Shown: positions 6,733 through 11,982 of the stretch, one piece after another | Layout: each line of letters starts with the position of its first letter | How positions within the stretch are numbered: position 1 is the first letter of the stretch | DNA from: Candidatus Latescibacterota bacterium | GTDB taxonomy: Bacteria; Latescibacterota; UBA2968; UBA8231 | NCBI GenBank assembly: GCA_003529325.1 | Contig: DPVW01000022.1 | Span: 359 to 12,340, forward strand | DNA: 11,982 nt | Direction of reading: 5' to 3' | Program-made: the position numbers and the translations under genes | Notes under the pieces: generated by a model | What the model was told of the DNA's origin: nothing | Databases searched by the model: none | Seen by the model: only the letters and a program-made list of their open reading frames with translations

Positions 6733-8139
6733 TCATTTCAGATGGATGAGTTGACGCTCCAGGCTCAGCGGTCCTGCCTGTAAGCGGTAAATATACACGC
6801 CGGAGGCCACCTGCTGACCGGCATCGTTGCCGCCGTCCCACCACGCCGTGTACCGACCGGGCGCATGGAAGCGGTCGACGAGGACAGAAATCGACTGACC
6901 GACAGCGTCGAATACGGTCAGGGTCACCTTACCGGCGTCGCTGACACGATAGCGGATCGTTGTGATTGCGTTGAAGGGATTGGGAAAATTCGGCTCCAGG
7001 GCGAAGTCTGTCGGCAGGTCCTGCTCGAAACGCACCTGCGTACTCACACCGATCTGGTCGATCCAACGGCGGATGACCTCGGCGCTCTGCCAATCGATCA
7101 ACTCCGTCGCCAGCGGCGGCATACGGTTCGAGTCGATCGCCAGCATCCGGCTGTAGATGCTGGAGTTGACGCCGTCCCCGGATTTGATGATCCGTGGATC
7201 ACTCATGCCAAAACTCGCCAGTGTGGGAATGCGGTCAAGAGCCCCTGTCTGTTCCAGCGGGGTCTCGAAGCGCAGGTCGATGTCGGCTTTGTCGATCACC
7301 CCCGGACGATGGCAGTGGGCACAGTTGGCCGCCAGGTACGAGCGGGCCCGAAGACCGAGATCTACCGTCTCGTCCAGTGGATTGGCCATCCGCGGCAGAT
7401 TCTCGAGCTCGGACTGGATGTCGCGTGTAAACAGGCCGATGTGATTGAGGGTGCGCAGCTGGTTGTCCGTTGCCGCGCCGTAGTCGAATGGCCCATTCAG
7501 TTGCGCGGTGGTGACGCCGAGGACGGATCCGGCTTCCTTCACGTGGCAGCGGTCGCACAGCGGACGGCTGGGAAAGAAGTGCTGGTGCTCCCGGAGGCCA
7601 CCCTCCGACCGGGGGTCAAGAACGAAGTAGGACTCGGTGACCTCACGTTCCAGCAGCACCGCGTCGCTGCCGTCGGCTTCCCACTGATAGCTGAAGCCGT
7701 TCCACTTGTCCGTGACGCCGTCGTAGACCAGAAAACGCGTCTCGATCAGATCGCGGCTGCTCGGATCACCTGTGTCGAATTCCAGGTAGAAGTTCTTTAT
7801 CAATACGGTGTTGGGCGGAAATCTCCAGGGATCCTGAGCGGAAAACTCGACCCGTTCCGTCCCGGGCAGGGCGATGAAGCGCTCCTTGGTTGCCCCGTCA
7901 GACCACAGCACCGCGTTCACCCCGTACGGGATGATCCCCGGTGAGACCGTGCGGCTTTCCATGTCACTGTACAGACCGGAGGAAGAGATCGTCGGCGGCG
8001 GATCCTGTAGCGAAAACAGCAAGGATTGGTTGGGGGCGCGAGTCTCGATACCGTACGGCTGAGCCTGAGCCACGGCGTGCAGCATCAGCAAAGCGTACAA
8101 CATACCCGTCCGCCAGATCCATACAACGGATCGGGTCAT
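6733..8139 (-). CDS. Diheme cytochrome c (SO2930/TIGR03806-like) with C-terminal sorting domain
   Basis: The product has 468 residues. The signal peptide spans about 1-26 (LYALLMLHAVAQA). The conserved N-terminal part has LYSDM, IPYGVNAVLWSDGATKERF (70-88) and FPPNTVLIKNF (107-117), as in the SO2930/HNE_0200 family. Two heme-c sites follow: CDRCH (195-199) and CAHCH (273-277), with M340 in RMPP a likely axial ligand. Residues about 383-468 form a FlgD/Por-type sorting domain (NFPNPFNAITTIRYRV, SGVYIYRL) closely like that of the next gene's product. Family members are exported electron carriers often found beside PQQ-type sugar dehydrogenases, as here. The start overlaps the stop of the TPR gene as ATGA, implying translational coupling; the ribosome-binding site is weak. 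An alternative start at M13 would also leave a signal peptide. The sorting domain is unusual for a cytochrome and suggests placement on the cell surface. Confidence 0.88.
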   Translation of the reverse strand: MTRSVVWIWRTGMLYALLMLHAVAQAQPYGIETRAPNQSLLFSLQDPPPTISSSGLYSDMESRTVSPGIIPYGVNAVLWSDGATKERFIALPGTERVEFSAQDPWRFPPNTVLIKNFYLEFDTGDPSSRDLIETRFLVYDGVTDKWNGFSYQWEADGSDAVLLEREVTESYFVLDPRSEGGLREHQHFFPSRPLCDRCHVKEAGSVLGVTTAQLNGPFDYGAATDNQLRTLNHIGLFTRDIQSELENLPRMANPLDETVDLGLRARSYLAANCAHCHRPGVIDKADIDLRFETPLEQTGALDRIPTLASFGMSDPRIIKSGDGVNSSIYSRMLAIDSNRMPPLATELIDWQSAEVIRRWIDQIGVSTQVRFEQDLPTDFALEPNFPNPFNAITTIRYRVSDAGKVTLTVFDAVGQSISVLVDRFHAPGRYTAWWDGGNDAGQQVASGVYIYRLQAGPLSLERQLIHLK

Positions 8140-9686
8140 GGATCGCTGCCGACCTGCGTGGCCCTGAACGTGCGCAACGCATCCACGGCCCGAGTCGTGT
8201 CCCCCAGTCCGCGGTATGCCATCGCCCTGCCATAGTGGGCGGTGACATAGGACGAATCGGCTTCCAGGACCGAGCTGTAGTGCTCGAGTGCCTGCCCATA
8301 GTCCTCGTTCTGCAGGGCCGCGTTGCCCAGACCGTGCAAGGCATCGGCATACCCCGGGTGTAGTTCGAGAACCTTGTTGTAAGACAGTTGTGCCTGTCCG
8401 ACGTGGCCTGCCATCAGGTAGGCGTTGCCGAGATTGTTCCAGGCCAGCTCGTACTTGTCATCTATGGCCAACGCCTGCCGATACGCGACGATGCCCTCGT
8501 TGAGCTGCTCCATCCGGATGTTGGCGCTGCCCAGGTTGTGCCAGGCCTGAGCGTGCATCGGATTGATCGCCAGGGTGTGTCGGAACTGCTCAGCTGCCTT
8601 TTCCGGGAGCCCCAGGTTGGTGTAGACCGTACCCATGTTGTAGTGGGCCACCGGGTCGTTGGGATTGGTCGCCAGCAGCATGCGACTCTTGCGGATCGCG
8701 TCGAAGTAGGAATTGACCCGGTCGAACACCGCCTTCTGCCGCTGCCCCTCCTCGATCTTGCCCTGCCGCAGAAAGACCGAGGACAGGTTGTAGTGGGCCT
8801 CCGGATAGGCGGGATTCAGACGGAGGGCGTGCTGTAGATGTGTCTCCGCCTCGGCATACTCGCCGCTGCCGGCAAGCGCCTGTCCCAGACCATTCCAGGC
8901 GGGTGCCGACGTCGAATCCAGCCGGGTGGACTTGCGGAAGACTTCGGTGGCTTCCACGTACCGGCTCAGGCGCAGATACATCCGACCCAGGCCTGTCTGG
9001 AACAGTGCATTCTCGGGCTCCAGATGGATCGCTGATTTCATCAGCTCGATGGATCCCTCGCATTCGCCCAGCTTCAGACACTGCATGTCGCCCAGCGTGT
9101 AGAAGGCCAGGGCGTATTCGTCGTCGAGTTCGGTGGCCCGCTTCAGCGCCGCGACAGCTGACGGATACGAACGCCAGCCCGAATAGGCGACACCCAGATT
9201 GTAGTGTGTCCGTGCGTGGTCCGGCTCCATGGCCAGCGCCGAGTCGAGGGCCTGCTGCGCCTCGATGTAGCGTCGCGCGCCGAGATAGACATCGGCGAGT
9301 TTCCGGTAGGCGTCGACGTTCTCCGGGTCGATCGCAATCGACCTTTGATAGGCAGCGATGGCACGCTCGCTGTCCCCCCGACGAAACAGGACGTTTCCCA
9401 TGCCAAGAAAAGCCGACGCCTGGCTGGGATCCAGATCCAGTGCGGCGCCATAGGCTGTGAGGGCCTCGTCAAACCGGCTCTGCTCCAGCAGCACGTCGCC
9501 GAGTTCGATGTGAGGCGTGGCGTCCTGAGGGTCCTGCTGAATCTTCTGCCGGTACGACATCTCCTCCTGCTGCAGGCGCTCCCGCAGCTGCACCGTGGTC
9601 TCCTCCGGCGGGTCCAGCATTGTGCAGCCCGCAAAGAACCACACCGAGACGACCAGACAGATCGTGAGCCGGTGTCCGCGTCGCAT
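8136..9686 (-). CDS. TPR-repeat lipoprotein, about 13 repeats
   Basis: The product has 516 residues. Residues 1-20 are a lipoprotein signal with lipobox FAGC, so C21 is the likely lipidated Cys. A short linker leads into a solenoid of about 13 tetratricopeptide repeats from about residue 40 to the end, each close to 34 residues, with signatures such as NLGVAY, GLGQAL, YNLSSVF, NLGSAN and NLGNAY. A longer, less regular stretch (VFDRVNSYFDAIRK) sits after the eighth repeat. No catalytic motif is visible, so the likely job is scaffolding protein contacts in the periplasm or at the outer membrane. The start at 9686 is chosen because it gives the lipoprotein signal and follows the upstream stop by 1 nt; an in-frame upstream start at 9782 would add 32 unlikely residues that overlap the previous gene. 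The stop overlaps the cytochrome start by 4 nt. Confidence 0.88.
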   Translation of the reverse strand: MRRGHRLTICLVVSVWFFAGCTMLDPPEETTVQLRERLQQEEMSYRQKIQQDPQDATPHIELGDVLLEQSRFDEALTAYGAALDLDPSQASAFLGMGNVLFRRGDSERAIAAYQRSIAIDPENVDAYRKLADVYLGARRYIEAQQALDSALAMEPDHARTHYNLGVAYSGWRSYPSAVAALKRATELDDEYALAFYTLGDMQCLKLGECEGSIELMKSAIHLEPENALFQTGLGRMYLRLSRYVEATEVFRKSTRLDSTSAPAWNGLGQALAGSGEYAEAETHLQHALRLNPAYPEAHYNLSSVFLRQGKIEEGQRQKAVFDRVNSYFDAIRKSRMLLATNPNDPVAHYNMGTVYTNLGLPEKAAEQFRHTLAINPMHAQAWHNLGSANIRMEQLNEGIVAYRQALAIDDKYELAWNNLGNAYLMAGHVGQAQLSYNKVLELHPGYADALHGLGNAALQNEDYGQALEHYSSVLEADSSYVTAHYGRAMAYRGLGDTTRAVDALRTFRATQVGSDP

Positions 9687-9687
9687 G

Positions 9688-11391
9688 CTAGGGCCGCTCG
9701 TCGACGGGTTCTTCGATGACGAGGAACTGGTTGGCGTCGATATTCTCCAGTCTCTGCCTGATGCCGCTCGGCCAGCGAACATCGATCGTGTCGACCACGG
9801 CTAGAGTACCGAGACCGAAATGCACGCGCAGGTCGTTCTGCGACAGATAGCTGCTACCGGCACGCACTTCCTCCGACTGCACGAACCCACCGGCGTGTAC
9901 GGTGATCAACGCGCCGATGCCGTCCCGATTGCTTGTCTCACCCACCGTCTTGATCGACAGCCAGTTGTTGCCGTTGCCCCCGTCGTTGCGCCACAGATTC
10001 GGTCTGTCGTTGTTGTTGCTGACGAACAGGTCGAGATCGCCGTCGTTGTCGTAGTCGGCCGTCGCCGATCCCCGGCCCACCCTGGGTCGGATCCGCTGCA
10101 GCCCCGACTCCGTGGACACGTCGTCAAAGGTCTTGTCGCCGTTGTTGTGGAACAATTGATCATACTGCGCGTAGGCGGGGCCACCCTTGTCGATGATGCC
10201 GATGTTGGGGTCCACGTGGCCGTTGGCGATGAAGAGGTCGAGGAATCCGTCGTTGTCGTAGTCGAGGAAGTCGGTACCGAATGTCAGTGTCGAGTACGTC
10301 GGTTCTCCCAGTCCCGACAGGAACGTCCGATCTTCGAAAAAGCCATCCCCCTGATTGGCCAGCAGACGACAGCTTTCCCACTGAAAGTTGCAAACGATGA
10401 TGTCCATCAACCCGTCACGGTCATAGTCTCCCCAATCGGTGCCCATGCCGGCCTCGGGGCGCGCTTCCGGATTTACCGCTACTCCGGAGATCAGACCTAC
10501 CTCGGCAAAACCACCGTCCCCGTCGTTACGGAACAACCAATTGGGCTTGGTGTCATTGGCGATATGCAAGTCCGCATCGCCATCCTGGTCATAGTCGCTG
10601 AACACCACCCCGAGCTGACGCCCCGACTCGTCGTAGACGCCCGCCTGCCGCGTGACATCGGTGAAAGTGCCATCCCCCTCGTTGTGGTAGAGGACGCCTG
10701 ATACGCCCTCATACTGACCGGGACCGCAATAGACCGGTACGTCCCCGTGGCGGCACTCCTTGGGATTGTCCATTGGCACATCGGCGTTGTTGGCGACGTA
10801 CAGATCCACGAAGCCGTCACCATCGTAGTCGGCGAAGGCGGCGCTGGTGCTCATGCGGGGATCGCCAACACCAGCCAGGTCGGTGATGTCGGAAAACGTG
10901 CCGTTGCCCTCGTTCCGGAACAGCGTGTTGGGGCCGAAGTTGGTCACATAGAGGTCGATGTGTCCGTCGTTGTTATAGTCGGCGGCGCAGACGCCCAGAC
11001 CGTAGCCGTGGTCACCAGCACCGGAACGCTCGGTGACATCGGAGAACGTGGCGTCCCCGTTGTTCTGATATAGAGCGTTGGCAGGTTCGAAGGGCTCGAT
11101 GAACCCGGGAAGGGCGGCACTGTTGACCAGATAAAGGTCCTGGTCACCGTCGTTGTCGTAGTCGACGAAGACGACGCCGGAGCCGTAGGTCTCCGGATAG
11201 TAGAACCGCCCGGTGGAGCCGTTGATGTGCTGGAAGTCAATGCCGGACTGCAGGGCGACCTCGGTGAAAACAGGCGTGGCAGACGCCGAAGGGGGCCCCT
11301 TCGGCGTCTGTTCGCTCGCTTGCCTGCCGCAGGACGAAGGGCCAACGACCAGCAGGACTGCAAAAGACAAAGCCGCCCACCTGGTGGGCAC
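9688..11391 (-). CDS. CRTAC1/ASPIC-UnbV family VCBS-repeat (FG-GAP) lipoprotein
   Basis: Numbered from the GTG at 11391, the product has 567 residues. The hydrophobic N-terminus ends in GPSSC, so C21 may be lipidated. A Pro/Ser linker (about 22-42) is followed by a propeller of VCBS/FG-GAP units with seven calcium-binding DxDxDG-type loops (DYDNDG, DYNNDG, DYDGDG, DYDQDG, DYDRDG and two more DYDNDG). The C-terminal ASPIC/UnbV domain runs from about 488 (RDGIGALITV, VRAGSSYLSQND, VHFGLG, VRWPSG). Such proteins are exported, calcium-stabilised and of unknown biochemical role, and commonly sit beside TPR proteins. The start is uncertain: TTG 11406 directly follows the upstream stop, while GTG 11391 has GGCGGA 6 nt upstream; no in-frame ATG exists before the propeller. 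The linker is encoded by a perfect inverted repeat. Stop TAG lies 1 nt before the TPR gene. Confidence 0.88.
   Translation of the reverse strand: MPTRWAALSFAVLLVVGPSSCGRQASEQTPKGPPSASATPVFTEVALQSGIDFQHINGSTGRFYYPETYGSGVVFVDYDNDGDQDLYLVNSAALPGFIEPFEPANALYQNNGDATFSDVTERSGAGDHGYGLGVCAADYNNDGHIDLYVTNFGPNTLFRNEGNGTFSDITDLAGVGDPRMSTSAAFADYDGDGFVDLYVANNADVPMDNPKECRHGDVPVYCGPGQYEGVSGVLYHNEGDGTFTDVTRQAGVYDESGRQLGVVFSDYDQDGDADLHIANDTKPNWLFRNDGDGGFAEVGLISGVAVNPEARPEAGMGTDWGDYDRDGLMDIIVCNFQWESCRLLANQGDGFFEDRTFLSGLGEPTYSTLTFGTDFLDYDNDGFLDLFIANGHVDPNIGIIDKGGPAYAQYDQLFHNNGDKTFDDVSTESGLQRIRPRVGRGSATADYDNDGDLDLFVSNNNDRPNLWRNDGGNGNNWLSIKTVGETSNRDGIGALITVHAGGFVQSEEVRAGSSYLSQNDLRVHFGLGTLAVVDTIDVRWPSGIRQRLENIDANQFLVIEEPVDERP
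11280..11310. repeat. Perfect 15-bp inverted repeat around one central base
   Basis: The left arm CAGACGCCGAAGGGG (11280-11294) is the exact reverse complement of the right arm (11296-11310), with a single G at 11295 between them. It lies inside the CRTAC1-like coding region, about 80-110 nt after the start, in the linker that reads QTPKGPPSASA. In mRNA it would form a very stable GC-rich stem, though the loop must open by some pairs. No U-run follows on either strand, so it is not a typical intrinsic terminator. Confidence 0.95.
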
Positions 11392-11406
11392 CGGACATCC
11401 GCCCAA

Positions 11407-11982
11407 TTAGCCAATACCTGCGAACACGGTCAAGAAGACGTGCAGGTTGGTCTCCGACTCGCTCTTGAAGTTTCGCTTCTCCCAGCGCCCACCGACGTTC
11501 GCTCTGAGCCGATAGCCGAGATAATGAGAGCGGTTGGAGAACTGCGTTGCCAACACGATCTGTTCGAAATCTTCGCGGTAACCGGCAGGCAGCGGATCCG
11601 GGCGCGTGCGCAGATTGCGGAAGATCTCGTATTCGAAACCGGACTCAAGACGCAACGTCGGCAACAGGTCATACTGGGCCACGACGAAACCGATATTAGA
11701 CAGTTCGTTGATCTTCAGCCCGTCCCGGTCCGTCGGCGTCCTGCGCATGTAGAGCTGTTTCCACTTGGGCATCAGGACCAGCTGGGGCCCGGCCTGAAAC
11801 TCGTAATCCACCTTGTTGATCAGCGCCAGCAAGCTTTCGTCGCGAATACCAGCCCGTTTGGTCCGCTGATGGTAGATCTCGTGCTTGAACTTCGTCTCCA
11901 GGTTCAGATTGGAGAACTTGCCCAGTCTCGTGTCCACGTAAAACGTGTTGATCAGCACGTCCTGGGCGATCAGGGGATCAGC
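11407..11982 (-). CDS. Probable outer-membrane beta-barrel protein, C-terminal part (5' end outside window)
   Basis: The open frame runs from the window edge to TAA 11409-11407, giving 191 residues; codons upstream of the GTG at 11958 are also open (ADPLIAQD), so the start is outside the window. The sequence has alternating polar and hydrophobic strands with aromatic belts typical of an outer-membrane barrel: NLNLETKFKHEIYHQR, VDYEFQAGPQLVLMPKW, NIGFVVAQYDL, LRLESGFEYEIF, QIVLATQFSNRSHYLGYRL and NLHVFLTVFAGIG at the end. It has no terminal Phe, so it departs from the classic barrel signal. I do not recognise a named family. It may be the barrel end of a larger exported protein. The stop directly abuts the possible TTG start of the CRTAC1-like gene, so it is probably the upstream member of the same operon. 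Confidence 0.7.
   Translation of the reverse strand, partial: ADPLIAQDVLINTFYVDTRLGKFSNLNLETKFKHEIYHQRTKRAGIRDESLLALINKVDYEFQAGPQLVLMPKWKQLYMRRTPTDRDGLKINELSNIGFVVAQYDLLPTLRLESGFEYEIFRNLRTRPDPLPAGYREDFEQIVLATQFSNRSHYLGYRLRANVGGRWEKRNFKSESETNLHVFLTVFAGIG

Noticed and set aside
6865..7944. 359-codon open frame on the plus strand
   Set aside because: It is antisense to the diheme cytochrome gene, whose heme motifs and sorting domain prove the minus-strand frame.
9820..10701. 293-codon open frame on the plus strand with many Val/Ile runs
   Set aside because: It is the mirror of the repeated Asp/Asn-rich calcium loops of the VCBS protein (GAC/GAT read backwards gives Val/Ile).
9820..11220. Tandem DNA repeat or CRISPR-like array from recurring GTCGTTGTCGTAGTC-type words
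   Set aside because: The recurring words are codons for the DxDxDG calcium loops at uneven spacing, so they reflect protein repeats and not a DNA array.
11280..11310. Intrinsic terminator
   Set aside because: The stem is strong but there is no T-run on either side and it sits within a clear coding sequence.

Overview
The window is GC-rich bacterial DNA that is densely packed with genes for exported proteins. It has no RNA genes, CRISPR, integrases or transposases that I can see. Two neighbouring proteins end in FlgD-like / Por-type sorting domains (Asn-Tyr/Phe-Pro-Asn-Pro-Phe-Asn), there is a CRTAC1/UnbV-type VCBS protein next to a TPR lipoprotein, and there are several enolase-superfamily and DUF5107/CBM9-like genes. 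This suggests an uncultured Gram-negative member of the FCB side of the tree, for example Latescibacterota or a relative. That assignment is inference from gene content only.

Left part (1-3523). The plus strand carries the frameshifted 3' end of an unrecognised gene (1-247), an intact small secreted protein with RGG-rich ends (252-659), a clearly decayed mandelate racemase/enolase-superfamily sugar-acid dehydratase gene (about 748-1439), and a DUF5107-like secreted protein split by one frameshift (2307-3523). Between the last two, on the minus strand, lies an intact secreted CBM9-like carbohydrate-binding protein (1440-2237). It shares a 69-bp divergent upstream region with the DUF5107 gene. 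All clear frame lesions in the window fall in this left part and on the plus strand.

Right part (3544-11982). Six minus-strand genes are packed head to tail with gaps of 18 nt or less (or a 4-nt overlap), reading from the right edge leftwards. They are a partial probable outer-membrane beta-barrel protein, a CRTAC1/ASPIC-UnbV VCBS-repeat lipoprotein, a TPR lipoprotein with about 13 repeats, a diheme cytochrome c of the SO2930/TIGR03806 type, a glucose/sorbosone-dehydrogenase-like (PQQ-type) beta-propeller, and an intact galactonate-dehydratase-like enolase-superfamily enzyme. At one junction the spacing is a 1-nt gap, at another the genes overlap by ATGA, and the last has a strong ribosome-binding site overlapping the upstream stop. 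This looks like a single transcription unit.

Working model (inference). A surface or extracellular quinoprotein oxidises a sugar to its lactone/acid and passes electrons to its neighbour cytochrome, and both are placed at the cell surface by the same type of C-terminal tag. The sugar acid is then dehydrated in the cytoplasm by the enolase-superfamily enzyme. The beta-barrel, VCBS and TPR proteins would form an envelope assembly, uptake or scaffold part. The nearby CBM9-like and DUF5107 proteins fit a carbohydrate-use neighbourhood. A perfect 15-bp inverted repeat early in the CRTAC1 coding region is the most striking non-coding-type signal.
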